Below are positions 21,500 through 30,956 of a stretch of 64,000 nt of DNA, piece by piece; the first letter of the stretch is position 1; the number at the start of each line of letters is the position of its first letter. This DNA is from Arenicellaceae bacterium (GTDB lineage: Bacteria; Pseudomonadota; Gammaproteobacteria; Arenicellales; Arenicellaceae): assembly GCA_029246505.1 (NCBI GenBank), contig JAQWNC010000007.1, forward strand, positions 57,944 through 121,943. Direction: 5' to 3'. The notes under the pieces were generated by a model, which worked only from the letters and a program-made list of their open reading frames with translations, ran no database searches and was not told where the DNA came from. Made by a program: the position numbers and the translations under genes.

Positions 21500-22444
21500 T
21501 TACTGATCTATATGTACGCTAACGCTAGCAGGACCATTCGCATCAAGGCCATAATAAGTAACGGTTCCGATGTTTCCCTCAAAACGTGGTAGTTCGAGCA
21601 TAATGCCACCCGGTTTTAAGGGACGGATAGTGCCCATATCTCCCAATGATAATATATCACCTGTTTTCAGGTGACGGCCCCGCTCCAAAAGCCGATCTCT
21701 AAGCGCACGCACGCGGTAGATCGGCTCGTAAGCATCCTTAATATCGCCCTCACCCAAAACAACACCATGTTCATTGGTCATGTTGTAATTGAATGAGTTA
21801 AGGCGATCCAGTCCGACCTGAGTTGCCGGCACCGAAATCACATCACCCAAGATTCCTCTTCGAGAATTATAATTAGTTGCGACTCCGGAGAATTTCGAAC
21901 CACCACTTACTGTGGTCAATATGTCTGGCATTTCGATAAATGGGCGAAATCCCTTTAAAGCCGCAAGAATCTCGAGATCCGTTTCAGCTTCATTGATCGC
22001 GCTGCTTCCAACTTCCGCCGCAAAATCGGATTCTACAAAACTAAAATTGCAGCAGTTAATCGATACGTGGTGACCGCTTGCATGTAGGCCACTGGAGAAC
22101 ATTACTGCTGTTATCGGCCCAGACCAACCATCAACTGGGCCATCATCATATGTACCCGCTTCAAAGGTGCCAACTTTGTAGCCGCCTATTGGTCCTTCAG
22201 TAACTATCAACGCCTTAACATAGCCATCGGCGATTTGGTAAGCCTCTTGCTCTGTCAAACTTCCTTCCAGAATGGGCGCGATCGGCGCGGACGTTCTGTA
22301 GCTCTGAATAAATGCGCTAACAAGCTCTTGATGAGCTACCGGCAATTCATCAGCGGCAAACACGGTGTGTGCGCAGCAAAAACCCAGAATCCCAGATACG
22401 ACGCTACGAAGATTTCCAGATAGTTGTGATTTTGTTTCTTGCAT
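21500..22444 (-). CDS. Exported fumarylacetoacetate hydrolase / 2-keto-4-pentenoate hydratase family protein
   Basis: 314 residues from the ATG at 22444 (MQETKSQL), with CGAGGA upstream. The N-terminus (V-V-S-G-I-L-G-F-C-C-A-H-T-V-F-A-A) looks like a Sec signal peptide, which is unusual because characterised hydratases of this fold are cytoplasmic. The hydratase fold signatures are G-Y-K-V-G, V-E-S-D-F-A-A-E-V-G (metal-binding Glu/Asp), and a C-terminal G-D-I-L-S-L-G-D-M-G-T segment. It may act on a dienoate or keto acid. The downstream cyclase-family gene also has a leader, so both products could act together outside the cytoplasm. Substrate cannot be inferred. Confidence 0.82.
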   Translation of the reverse strand: MQETKSQLSGNLRSVVSGILGFCCAHTVFAADELPVAHQELVSAFIQSYRTSAPIAPILEGSLTEQEAYQIADGYVKALIVTEGPIGGYKVGTFEAGTYDDGPVDGWSGPITAVMFSSGLHASGHHVSINCCNFSFVESDFAAEVGSSAINEAETDLEILAALKGFRPFIEMPDILTTVSGGSKFSGVATNYNSRRGILGDVISVPATQVGLDRLNSFNYNMTNEHGVVLGEGDIKDAYEPIYRVRALRDRLLERGRHLKTGDILSLGDMGTIRPLKPGGIMLELPRFEGNIGTVTYYGLDANGPASVSVHIDQ

Positions 22445-22675
22445 TTGTTTTCCTCGAAAAGTGTCAGTTATATAAAACACAGCGCAGCCCGGAAATCAAT
22501 AACGCCCGAACTATCGATACCTAATCATCGAGCAAGAGATAGCAACCATCCTTATCTGCTTCGAACAATTGTTATTATCAAAGCAAACATTGTTATACCT
22601 TGCTTTTTGATTCGGAAGAAGAGCTTGTTTTGAGATTTAATCGTGGCATCGAAATGATTTGTAACGCTATGACGC

Positions 22676-23863
22676 TTACCTCGGGCGCTGTGCTTCGCCC
22701 AGTAAAGGTAATACTTGCTCAATATAATAGGGTAGCTCGGTGCGCATCGCACGCCGTCCAGGTTGTCGAATTTCGCCCAGACGTACAATAATAAGTTCGT
22801 TCTCGGGAACAACAACAATGTACTGTCCAAGGTGTCCGTTAAACGAATAAAACGGTGGGTTGTTATCTTCATTTATCCAATTTGAATACCCATAATAGCT
22901 AACCAATTGCGGCGTACGCATCAAGTTAATATGCTCCGATGGCACCAGTTGCTCTCCCAACCACTGTCCGTCTTGCAACATCAACTGGCCAAGCTTGGCG
23001 TAGTTACGCGCGTTAGTGTTTAAACAGCAAAACGCGAGCTCCATCCCGCTATCGTCAAGATGCCAAAGCCCGTCGCTATTCATACCAAGAGGTAGCCAAA
23101 GCTGTTCACTAAGATAACTGCTTAGGGTAGCCTCGGGATTATGCTGTTTGATCGCTCGGGTTAACAATACCGCCAATAATTGTGTCCCTGCGCTTGAATA
23201 GTAATATTTCGATCCGGGTAACCTACTGAAGTGCCCGCCCAAAACAAATTCTCTGACATCATCTCCGTATAGCAATTCTACGGTGGGGCTAAACGGGCTG
23301 TAGTAATTCTCCTCCTCCCAATCATAGCCAGAGGTCATCGACGCTAAGCTGCCAACCGTGGCTAAACTACCGTACTCATCGTCCGCAAATTCGGGAAGAA
23401 AATCTATTATTCTCTGATCTAACCCGTTAATCAGTCCGTCGTCTATGGCAATACCCAACAACAAAGTCAAAACGGTTTTAGCCATCGAAAAAGAATTAGT
23501 ATTGCTAGATTCGTTGTAATCAAGGAAGTACTGCTCCCGCAGTATTTGACCTTGATGAATGACCAAAAATGCTGCGGCTTGATATTTATCTAAATACTCA
23601 AATAGTTGACCCGGCAAATCATCTGCTATGTAGTTCTCGTGAATTGGCCAAGGCTGGACCTGTGATGCTTCGATTACTCGATTTTCAAACACCTGATGAT
23701 CATTAATATTTGCAGTATCGTAACCGTCGAGATAGGTGCGCGAAATTGCGGTAAAAATATACCCGTTGCCGGTGGCCAGCAAACCTAGGCAAGACAAAAT
23801 GATCGCTGCTAAGAACGTTAATCCAAACTTTTTTATCCCAACATTAATTTTTCTATACATCAC
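22676..23863 (-). CDS. Serine hydrolase, class C beta-lactamase-like family
   Basis: 395 residues with an N-terminal hydrophobic segment (about residues 12-31) acting as a signal anchor or signal peptide. The catalytic S-x-x-K is S126-M-A-K129, and the second motif is Y222-S-S (the Y-x-N position carries Ser). A G-H-L-G-Q stretch near the C-terminus occupies the place of the third (K/H-x-G) motif. The family includes class C beta-lactamases, D-Ala-D-Ala peptidases and esterases such as EstB. The sequence gives no sign of antibiotic specialisation, and a peptidase or esterase role is as likely. Single gene, divergent from the flavoprotein gene. Confidence 0.87.
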   Translation of the reverse strand: MMYRKINVGIKKFGLTFLAAIILSCLGLLATGNGYIFTAISRTYLDGYDTANINDHQVFENRVIEASQVQPWPIHENYIADDLPGQLFEYLDKYQAAAFLVIHQGQILREQYFLDYNESSNTNSFSMAKTVLTLLLGIAIDDGLINGLDQRIIDFLPEFADDEYGSLATVGSLASMTSGYDWEEENYYSPFSPTVELLYGDDVREFVLGGHFSRLPGSKYYYSSAGTQLLAVLLTRAIKQHNPEATLSSYLSEQLWLPLGMNSDGLWHLDDSGMELAFCCLNTNARNYAKLGQLMLQDGQWLGEQLVPSEHINLMRTPQLVSYYGYSNWINEDNNPPFYSFNGHLGQYIVVVPENELIIVRLGEIRQPGRRAMRTELPYYIEQVLPLLGEAQRPR

Positions 23864-23941
23864 CTGATCCTCTCTTTACATGCAAACACAATAAACTCCT
23901 CAAGCCATGGAATTTGCTTACAAACTAACTAATTTAAGTAA

Positions 23942-23961
23942 GCACTAGCTATAGTTAGTGC
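23942..23961. promoter_or_regulatory. Short palindrome in divergent intergenic region
   Basis: GCACTA and TAGTGC form a six-base inverted repeat around an eight-base centre. It lies between the divergent serine hydrolase and flavoprotein genes, a plausible operator position. No regulator can be assigned. Confidence 0.3.
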
Positions 23962-24093
23962 CAACTATTACATCGAATATATAGTGAAAGTCGACAAACA
24001 GTAACTGCAAATCAGATGGGATGCCTTGCTATTGCTGATTCAAGCTTTAACTGATAGGTTCACTGGCCATTTACATGCACTATTTCTAAGATC

Positions 24094-25320
24094 ATGGAAC
24101 CCAACAGCACCGCAATCATTGTCGGCGGCAGTCATTCGGCCGCACAATTGGCACCTAGCCTGAGGCAAGAGGGTTGGCAAGGACGAATCCTAATAATAAG
24201 TGACGAGAGCTTCCTACCATACCATCGACCACCGCTATCTAAGGCCTATTTGGCCGGTGAAAAAGATCCCGAATCATTATTGATTCGCGCTGCGGCATTC
24301 TACGAAAAAGCCAATATCGAATTTATGCTTGATACCCGTGTCGACAAGATCGACCGTAGCGCACAGCTAGTTACCCTGTCGACAGGCGAATCGCTGGCCT
24401 ACGACAAACTTGCGCTTTGTACCGGTTCTCGCGTGCGCAAACTCCCAATCAACGGTACAGAACTAAAAGGTGTGCATTATTTACGCAATATTGCAGATGG
24501 CAACGCAATTAAAGCTGACATTAAAAAAGAGAGTATGGCCGTCATCATTGGTGGCGGTTACATCGGACTGGAAACAGCCGCTTTGCTACGTAAAACCGGA
24601 ATGCAAGTGACGGTGCTTGAAACTATGGACAGAGTGCTAAAAAGAGTTACCGCGCCTGAAGTAGGGGCATTCTATACACGCGTGCACAATGAAGAAGGCG
24701 TAGTTATAAAAACCGGAGTCATTGCATCTAAAATAATTGGGGCGGAACGAGCTGAAGCCGTAGTTTGCAATACCGGCGCGCAGGTTGACACTGATTTAGT
24801 GATTGTCGGAATAGGGATTATTCCCAACACCGAGTTGGCGGGCGATGCCGGGCTGAAAATAGATAACGGAATACTAGTCAACGAATTCGCAGAAACCGAT
24901 GACCCAAATATCGTCGCTGCAGGGGACTGCACCAATCACCCGAACCAGTTACTTGGCCGAAACATTCGACTTGAATCAGTGCCTAATGCCAGCGAGCAAG
25001 CTAAGTCTGCCGCGGTCAGCATGTGTGGCAACAAGAAAGTATATTCTACATTACCATGGTTTTGGTCAGACCAATTCGATCTCAAGCTGCAAATTGCTGG
25101 ACTCAATCAAGGTTATGACCAAGTGATCATACGTGGCGATATTCACGGCTCACGTAGCTTTGTTGCTTGGTATTTAAAGGAAGGTCAATTAATTGCCGCT
25201 GATTGCGTTAACCGCGTCAAAGAATTTATGATTGCCAAACAGGCACTGGCCGGATTAAAAACAATCGACACCACAAAACTTGCCGACGAAAGTGTCGAGC
25301 CCAAAGAGCTCTTAATTTAA
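24094..25320 (+). CDS. FAD-dependent pyridine nucleotide reductase, ferredoxin/rubredoxin reductase type
   Basis: 408 residues. The N-terminal FAD motif is a slightly altered G-G-S-H-S-A-A (usual G-G-G-x-A-A-x). The NAD(P)H Rossmann motif is I-I-G-G-G-Y-I-G-L-E-T-A-A-L-L near residues 150-164, and the second FAD motif is V-A-A-G-D-C-T near 271-277. The H-R-P-P-L-S-K-A-Y-L segment is typical of reductases that serve cytochrome P450s and ring-hydroxylating dioxygenases. The C-terminal reductase domain is complete. No ferredoxin or oxygenase gene is nearby, so its electron acceptor is unknown. Start ATG fits the family; no strong RBS is seen. Confidence 0.87.
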   Translation: MEPNSTAIIVGGSHSAAQLAPSLRQEGWQGRILIISDESFLPYHRPPLSKAYLAGEKDPESLLIRAAAFYEKANIEFMLDTRVDKIDRSAQLVTLSTGESLAYDKLALCTGSRVRKLPINGTELKGVHYLRNIADGNAIKADIKKESMAVIIGGGYIGLETAALLRKTGMQVTVLETMDRVLKRVTAPEVGAFYTRVHNEEGVVIKTGVIASKIIGAERAEAVVCNTGAQVDTDLVIVGIGIIPNTELAGDAGLKIDNGILVNEFAETDDPNIVAAGDCTNHPNQLLGRNIRLESVPNASEQAKSAAVSMCGNKKVYSTLPWFWSDQFDLKLQIAGLNQGYDQVIIRGDIHGSRSFVAWYLKEGQLIAADCVNRVKEFMIAKQALAGLKTIDTTKLADESVEPKELLI

Positions 25321-25338
25321 CCAAGACCTCTTCAGCGG

Positions 25339-25366
25339 GTGACATCTCGCGAAGGATGGCTATAAT
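25339..25366 (+). promoter_or_regulatory. Candidate sigma-70 promoter of pckG
   Basis: GTGACA (25339-25344) and a perfect TATAAT (25361-25366) are separated by 16 bases, about 57 bases before the pckG ATG. Confidence 0.55.
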
Positions 25367-25422
25367 ACGGTTTTTTAGCGTACCCTATATATCGGGATGA
25401 CAAAAGCGGAGCGACACCAAGC

Positions 25423-27165
25423 ATGAGTACCACCAACACTGAACTGGCACAATGGGTTAACTCGGTTGCCGAACAAACCTCACCAGATAACATAGTATGG
25501 TGTACCGGCAGCGATGAAGAATACCAGTCGCTAATCGACCAAATGCAAGTCGACGGTACCTTGCTAGAACTCAATCAAGAAGCTTATCCAAACTGCTATT
25601 TACACCGATCAGATCCAAGCGATGTGGCACGTGTAGAGAATCTTACATTCGTTTGCCCCTGTAATGAAGAAGACGCTGGGCCAAATAATAATTGGATGGC
25701 ACCGAGTGAAGCCAAGGTAAAAATGAACGCCTTATTTGATGGCTGTATGAAAGGCCGCACTCTATACGTCGTCCCTTACTGCATGGGTCCAATCGACTCA
25801 TCTTATTCCCGACTCGGTGTCGAAATTACCGATAGCGCTTATGTGGTAGCAAATATGAAGCTAATGACCCGCATGGGATCAGATGCTTTAAAACGAATTG
25901 AAGCTGAAGGCACATTTATTCGCGGCCTACATTCAACTGGTGAGCTTGACCCCGAGCGCCGCTTTATCATGCATTTTCCGGAAGAATTAAGCATCATGAG
26001 CTATGGTTCAGGTTATGGTGGTAATGCGCTGCTCGGTAAAAAATGCCACGCATTGCGTATTGCGAGCTATCAGGCACGTACCGAAGGTTGGCTGGCAGAA
26101 CATATGCTTATTGTTGGGCTTGAAAGTCCACAAGGCGACACACACTATATAGCGGCTGCGTTTCCTTCCGCCTGTGGCAAAACCAATTTAGCTATGCTAA
26201 TTCCGCCAGAGCAGTACCCAGGATGGAAAGTATGGACTCTTGGGGATGATATTGCTTGGCTACATAGAGATGAAGCCGGCCAGTTACGTGCTATCAACCC
26301 CGAAGCTGGATTATTCGGTGTTGTTCCGGGCACTAATGCCAAGAGTAATAAAAACGCCTTCGATACGATAAAAAGCGACACGATATTCACCAATGTAGCT
26401 CTGACAAAAGACAATCAGCCATGGTGGGAAGACAAGAGAGTTGGCGAACCAGTTATTGACTGGCTAGGTAACAAAATTACTGCAGATAGTGGCCCAGCTG
26501 CTCATCCAAATTCACGTTTTACCGTTGCCGCTGATAAGAACCCGAGCTATTCATCACTAGCAGACGCACCTGAAGGTGTACCTATTTCTGCGATTGTATT
26601 TGGTGGCCGACGTCGTAAATTGGCTCCACTGGTATACGAAGCCAAATCATGGGCACACGGTGTATTTGTTGGTGCCGGAGTTGCCTCTGAAACTACTGCC
26701 GCAGCAACCGGACAGGTAGGTATTGTGCGACGTGACCCAATGGCTATGAAACCATTTTGTGGTTATAACTTCGCTGACTACTGGGCACATTGGCTTAAAG
26801 TTGGTGAAGGTCCGGAGAATATGCCTAAAATATTTCACGTCAACTGGTTCCGGCAAGATGACGATGACAATTTTCTATGGCCTGGTTTTGGCGAGAATAT
26901 GCGGGTACTTTTATGGATGATAGATCGCGTAGAAGGTCGTGCAGAAGCAGTCGAAACGCCAATTGGCTACCTGCCGCACGCCCAGGATATTGATACCAAC
27001 GGAATTGACGTGGATAGTGACACCATGAATGAGCTATTAGCCATAGATACAGAAGGCTGGAGACAAGAAGTGTCGCAAGTCGGCGAGTACTTTGATTCTT
27101 ATGGTTCGCGAATCCCGGAATTACTTCGAGCCGAACATCAAGCCGTGGTAGATGCTCTGGGTTAA
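25423..27165 (+). CDS. pckG: Phosphoenolpyruvate carboxykinase (GTP)
   Basis: 580 residues, a little shorter than the usual 590-620. Characteristic GTP-PEPCK signatures are present: the P-loop F-P-S-A-C-G-K-T-N-L-A-M near residue 245, the metal site W-T-L-G-D-D-I-A-W, the F-G-G-R-R segment and the guanine-binding region with N-W-F-R. It converts oxaloacetate plus GTP to phosphoenolpyruvate in the cytoplasm. Fits gluconeogenesis from fatty acids and aromatic acids, in line with the catabolic genes in this window. Many gammaproteobacteria use the unrelated ATP-dependent PckA instead, so the GTP form is a taxonomic clue. Single gene with own promoter and terminator. Confidence 0.96.
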   Translation: MSTTNTELAQWVNSVAEQTSPDNIVWCTGSDEEYQSLIDQMQVDGTLLELNQEAYPNCYLHRSDPSDVARVENLTFVCPCNEEDAGPNNNWMAPSEAKVKMNALFDGCMKGRTLYVVPYCMGPIDSSYSRLGVEITDSAYVVANMKLMTRMGSDALKRIEAEGTFIRGLHSTGELDPERRFIMHFPEELSIMSYGSGYGGNALLGKKCHALRIASYQARTEGWLAEHMLIVGLESPQGDTHYIAAAFPSACGKTNLAMLIPPEQYPGWKVWTLGDDIAWLHRDEAGQLRAINPEAGLFGVVPGTNAKSNKNAFDTIKSDTIFTNVALTKDNQPWWEDKRVGEPVIDWLGNKITADSGPAAHPNSRFTVAADKNPSYSSLADAPEGVPISAIVFGGRRRKLAPLVYEAKSWAHGVFVGAGVASETTAAATGQVGIVRRDPMAMKPFCGYNFADYWAHWLKVGEGPENMPKIFHVNWFRQDDDDNFLWPGFGENMRVLLWMIDRVEGRAEAVETPIGYLPHAQDIDTNGIDVDSDTMNELLAIDTEGWRQEVSQVGEYFDSYGSRIPELLRAEHQAVVDALG

Positions 27166-27195
27166 ATTTAGGCAATTACAAGTAAATTCTATAGA

Positions 27196-27228
27196 AGGCC
27201 GGCACAATATGCGTCGGCCTCTTTTATT
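27196..27228 (+). terminator. Rho-independent terminator after pckG
   Basis: AGGCCG (27196-27201) pairs with CGGCCT (27215-27220), followed by CTTTTATTT. It lies about 30 bases after the pckG stop. Confidence 0.7.
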
Positions 27229-27395
27229 TACCCAGCATATATTCAGCTATAAACTTGTTGGGAACAAATTTGGCTTAACCTATAACCGGCACATCACGGC
27301 TCTCACGATATTTTTGTTTAGGTCTAGTGTACCCTGATCTGGTCTATAGTTTTCTCAACGGCATGAGTTAGATTTAACCATTTACCGCTAAACAT

Positions 27396-28211
27396 ATGTT
27401 TACCTACCTTGACTCAAATATACGTACACGGCTTGTCGAGCAAGGCAAGCTCATCCGTATTGATAACGCGGGTCAAATCGTAGGAATTAGCGATCAAATA
27501 CCGTTCGATAGTGTCCACATCAATATATTAGGCCCCATACCTATGCCTATTCGTCTGGGGGACGTGCAAACAACCGCGCAATGGCATGCCACCGTGCGTG
27601 CCGAAGAGCTTAGCGGCGTATTACAACTGGCCGATGATCTCAGAGATAAGGGTGACCCAGGCCGCTTCGCCTCTATGGCAACCGCAATGGCAGTCAATAG
27701 CGTACTAGTATTTGGCAAGCCGTTTGAATCGGCAAATCCGATGGTACGTGTGCACTCGAATTGCTTAACTGGAGATGTATTTGGTTCAGAGCGCTGCGAA
27801 TGCGGCCCTCAACTGGAACATGCTGCTGAGAGAATATCTGCGCACCCCGATGGCGGCATAATAGTATATATGGCCGGTCACGAAGGTCGCGGCATCGGGC
27901 TTTGGGCAAAAGCCGCAACATATCTCCTACAAGATGAAGGTGAAAATACCTATCAAGCTAATGAATCGCTTGGTCTGTCGGCAGATTCACGAGACTTTAG
28001 TGATGCAGCCTCATTGATTATGTACTTTCTTGGAAATAAACCGTTTCAATTATTAACTAATAATCCAACAAAGGTAGCAGCATTAAATGCGGCTGGACTT
28101 GATCAATTTAAATCTACCAAGCACGTTGCCGGCGTCACAGAGACTAATCGGCGCTACCTGGAAGCTAAAAAGGATTGGGGGCACAAATTGGAGTCGGGTG
28201 ATATAGATTAG
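27396..28211 (+). CDS. GTP cyclohydrolase II family protein (RibA-like)
   Basis: 271 residues, longer than E. coli RibA (196) because of an N-terminal extension of about 70 residues. The core is well preserved: zinc site N-C-L-T-G-D-V-F-G-S-E-R-C-E-C-G, H-E-G-R-G-I-G-L, D-S-R-D-F and L-L-T-N-N-P-T-K. These residues open GTP to give the riboflavin or pterin-like precursor. The N-terminal part does not match the DHBP synthase RibB. The usual RibA motif Q-E-G-R-N-I-G-L has His and Gly substitutions here. It may be the housekeeping enzyme or a paralogue with a different product; no other rib genes are near. Confidence 0.87.
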   Translation: MFTYLDSNIRTRLVEQGKLIRIDNAGQIVGISDQIPFDSVHINILGPIPMPIRLGDVQTTAQWHATVRAEELSGVLQLADDLRDKGDPGRFASMATAMAVNSVLVFGKPFESANPMVRVHSNCLTGDVFGSERCECGPQLEHAAERISAHPDGGIIVYMAGHEGRGIGLWAKAATYLLQDEGENTYQANESLGLSADSRDFSDAASLIMYFLGNKPFQLLTNNPTKVAALNAAGLDQFKSTKHVAGVTETNRRYLEAKKDWGHKLESGDID

Positions 28212-28221
28212 ATAATGCCGG

Positions 28222-28494
28222 ATGAGTGAATTTGCCGAATTAGGCCAAACAAATACACGCCATATGTTTGGCGGCCACGGTCTGTACTACGATGGCATCA
28301 TGTTCGGGCTAGTCGCTGATGATCAGTTCTATTTAAAAGTTGACGATACAAATCGAGCAGATTTTGAGGCTCTAGGGCTCACTACTTTTGAATACAATAA
28401 GAACGGCAAGGTTATGACTATGTCGTATTGCCACGCACCGGAAGAAATCTATGATTATCCAGAAGTCGCCGCAGTTTGGGCACGAAAGTCTTAG
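28222..28494 (+). CDS. TfoX N-terminal domain family protein
   Basis: 90 residues, beginning 10 bases after the ribA-like stop. It contains the TfoX-N signature R-H-M-F-G-G-H-G-L-Y-Y-D-G followed by F-G-L-V-A-D-D-Q-F-Y-L-K-V-D and the C-terminal Y-P-E-V-A-A-V-W-A motif. Stand-alone TfoX-N proteins are common small cytoplasmic proteins of undefined function; only the two-domain TfoX/Sxy is a competence regulator. Spacing suggests cotranscription with the upstream gene. Confidence 0.83.
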   Translation: MSEFAELGQTNTRHMFGGHGLYYDGIMFGLVADDQFYLKVDDTNRADFEALGLTTFEYNKNGKVMTMSYCHAPEEIYDYPEVAAVWARKS

Positions 28495-28527
28495 GAAATA
28501 GCGCTAAAAGCTCAAAAAAAGAAAAAC

Positions 28528-28560
28528 TTGAAGAAAAGAGTTCAAAAAAAATAACTCGAC
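28528..28560 (-). terminator. Possible T-rich terminator for bioA
   Basis: On the minus strand a short TTGAA/TTCAA stem around an eight-base loop is followed by a run rich in T. It lies directly after the bioA stop, between convergent genes. The stem is weak. Confidence 0.3.
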
Positions 28561-28561
28561 A

Positions 28562-29839
28562 TCAGGTGGCCAATCGCGCCATTCGCTTCATGGCGTTAGT
28601 CACCCTGACAATATCAGAGGGTTCAGTAATATACGGCGGCATGGTATAAATCAATCGACCAAAAGGCCGCAGCCATACACCGTCTTCAAGGCATATTTTC
28701 TGGGCAGTCTGCATATCGACTGCTTGAGAAGTTTCAATCACGCCAATCGCTCCGTGTGTCCGTACATCGGTAACCCCGGCAAAGTTCTTTGCCTCCGCCA
28801 GCTCTTTCCGCAATACAGAATTAATCGCTGCTACTTGCGCTTGCCAATTATTCTGCTCCAATAGCTCAAGATTGGCATTAGCAACCGCGCATGCAAGCGG
28901 ATTAGCCATAAACGTAGGACCATGCATCAATGCAGAGCACTCACTATTAGCAATTCCTTCTGCAACACTTGCGGTAGTCATGGTCGCAGCCAAACTCATA
29001 TAGCCGCCTGTCATGGCTTTTCCAAGGCATAGGATATCTGGTGTAACGCCAGCGTCATCACAAGCCAACCAGTGACCGGTACGTCCACATGCCGTCGCTA
29101 TTTCATCCGCTATCAATAGCACATCGAACTCGTCGCAGACCTCGCGTATCCCCTGTACATAATGCTTTGCATAAAACCACATGCCTCCAGCACCTTGAAC
29201 GATTGGTTCCAGAATAATCGCGGCGAGCTCATTTTTGTTCGCCTCGAACATTGCACGAATAGAATCAAGTGCCTGATCATCCCACGCATCACCGTATCTA
29301 ATTAATGGACGATCTATAAACAATTGCTCGGGCACATAATTTGCAAATAGCCGATGCATACCAGTATCAGGATCGCACACTGACATCGCACCCAAAGTGT
29401 CACCGTGATACCCGCCTCTGAGCGAAGCCACCTTGGTCCTCTCCGGGCGCCCAGTCGAATACTGAAACTGCAACGCCATTTTTAACGCAACTTCGACCGA
29501 AACTGAACCAGAATCTGCCAGAAACACGTGTTGCATTGCCGGAGCCAATTTGAGCAGTCTTTCGCACAAAGTCACTGCTGGTTTATGCGTTAAGCCGCCA
29601 AACATCACATGACTCATATTGGCCAGTTGATCGCTAACGGCCTTATTTAATTGCGGATGGTTGTAGCCATGCAAAGCAGACCACCAGGATGCCATGCCAT
29701 CAATTAATTCACGACCATCATCTAGCTTGAGTTTCACCCCATGGGCCGATTGCACCACCAGATTTGAAAACTTTGGTTTTGCGCTGGAATACGGATGCCA
29801 TACATGGCGCTGATCAAACTCTACCAGACTTTCGCTCAT
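28562..29839 (-). CDS. bioA: Adenosylmethionine-8-amino-7-oxononanoate aminotransferase
   Basis: 425 residues. Class III aminotransferase with BioA features: R-H-V-W-H-P-Y-S near residue 10, G-M-A-S-W-W-S-A-L-H-G-Y, H-V-F-L-A-D-S-G-S-V-S-V-E-V-A-L-K, Y-H-G-D-T, and the PLP lysine in C-L-G-K-A-M-T-G-G-Y. It uses S-adenosylmethionine as amino donor to make DAPA in biotin synthesis. It follows leuB on the same strand after 34 bases and may be part of the leuCDB transcript, an uncommon arrangement. No other bio genes are in the window. Confidence 0.93.
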   Translation of the reverse strand: MSESLVEFDQRHVWHPYSSAKPKFSNLVVQSAHGVKLKLDDGRELIDGMASWWSALHGYNHPQLNKAVSDQLANMSHVMFGGLTHKPAVTLCERLLKLAPAMQHVFLADSGSVSVEVALKMALQFQYSTGRPERTKVASLRGGYHGDTLGAMSVCDPDTGMHRLFANYVPEQLFIDRPLIRYGDAWDDQALDSIRAMFEANKNELAAIILEPIVQGAGGMWFYAKHYVQGIREVCDEFDVLLIADEIATACGRTGHWLACDDAGVTPDILCLGKAMTGGYMSLAATMTTASVAEGIANSECSALMHGPTFMANPLACAVANANLELLEQNNWQAQVAAINSVLRKELAEAKNFAGVTDVRTHGAIGVIETSQAVDMQTAQKICLEDGVWLRPFGRLIYTMPPYITEPSDIVRVTNAMKRMARLAT

Positions 29840-29873
29840 TTAGCGCTGAACATTTGCTTGGCAATCGATCAAT

Positions 29874-30953
29874 TTACTGGCTCAAAGCGCTTACTACAGC
29901 AGCGCCCATCTTCGGAGTTGATACTTTAGTCGTACCCGCAGAATATATATCCGCTGTTCGCAGGCCTTGGTCAAGCGCAGAGGACACGGCAACCTCTATT
30001 TGGTCTGCCCAAGTAGGTTCGTTAAGCGAATAACGCAACATCATTGCTACAGAAAGAATAGTTGCCAACGGATTTGCGATACCCTGCCCTACTATATCTG
30101 GCGCAGTTCCATGCACCGGTTCGTACATTCCATGCCCATTCTTGTCTAACGAGGCCGACGGAAGCATACCTATTGACCCGGTTAGCATCGCCGCGCAATC
30201 CGACAAAATATCGCCAAACATATTACCGGTTACTAACACGTCAAACTGTTTTGGATCACGTACCAACTGCATTGCAGCGTTATCAACGTACATATGAGTT
30301 AGCTCGACATCAGGATATTCAGCAGTTAGTGACCTCATAACCTCACGCCATAGTACCGTTGCTTCAAGAACATTCGCTTTATCAACTGAACACAAACGAT
30401 TGTCACGTTTTCGAGCCATCTCAAACGCACTACGACCGATTCGCTTGATCTCGCTCTCACAATATCTATAAGTATTAAAGCCTTCACGTTCACCAGCATC
30501 ATTAATATGAATACCCCGTGGTTGACCAAAATAAATGCCGCCGGTTAGTTCGCGAACGATCAAGATATCTAGCCCGGAGACCACCTCACTTTTTAAACTG
30601 GACGCCTCAGCTAACTGCGGAAATAAAATTGCCGGTCGTAAATTCGAAAACAACTCTAAAGCCGACCGTATTTGTAGCAAGCCCTGCTCTGGTTTCGCAC
30701 TATGCTCGAGGTTATCCCATTTCGGGCCACCCACAGCACCTAGCAGAATCGCATCGCTATCTTGGGCCTTGGCCAAAGTCTCCTCGTGTAAAGGTACGCC
30801 CGTCGCATCGATTGAACAACCGCCCAACAATCCGTACGTATACTCAATCGCACCACCATTTAATTTGGCTACGCTATCCAGTACTTTCTGCGCTTCATTA
30901 ACGATCTCAGGGCCAATGCCATCACCCGGAATCAATAAAATTTTATGGCTCAT
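29874..30953 (-). CDS. leuB: 3-isopropylmalate dehydrogenase
   Basis: 359 residues. It has the N-terminal [10 protein letters not shown] motif, the [10 protein letters not shown] substrate segment, V-D-K-A-N-V-L, the metal-binding N-M-F-G-D-I-L-S-D and the [10 protein letters not shown] signature of isopropylmalate dehydrogenase. It oxidises and decarboxylates 3-isopropylmalate to 2-ketoisocaproate with NAD+. Separated from leuD by only 3 bases. Confidence 0.97.
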   Translation of the reverse strand: MSHKILLIPGDGIGPEIVNEAQKVLDSVAKLNGGAIEYTYGLLGGCSIDATGVPLHEETLAKAQDSDAILLGAVGGPKWDNLEHSAKPEQGLLQIRSALELFSNLRPAILFPQLAEASSLKSEVVSGLDILIVRELTGGIYFGQPRGIHINDAGEREGFNTYRYCESEIKRIGRSAFEMARKRDNRLCSVDKANVLEATVLWREVMRSLTAEYPDVELTHMYVDNAAMQLVRDPKQFDVLVTGNMFGDILSDCAAMLTGSIGMLPSASLDKNGHGMYEPVHGTAPDIVGQGIANPLATILSVAMMLRYSLNEPTWADQIEVAVSSALDQGLRTADIYSAGTTKVSTPKMGAAVVSALSQ

Positions 30954-30956
30954 TTC

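Noticed and set aside
22579..22613. Imperfect inverted repeat ATCAAAGCA/TGCTTTTTGAT after the serine hydrolase
   Set aside because: Two-base bulge and no T-run on the transcribed strand; terminator role not supported.
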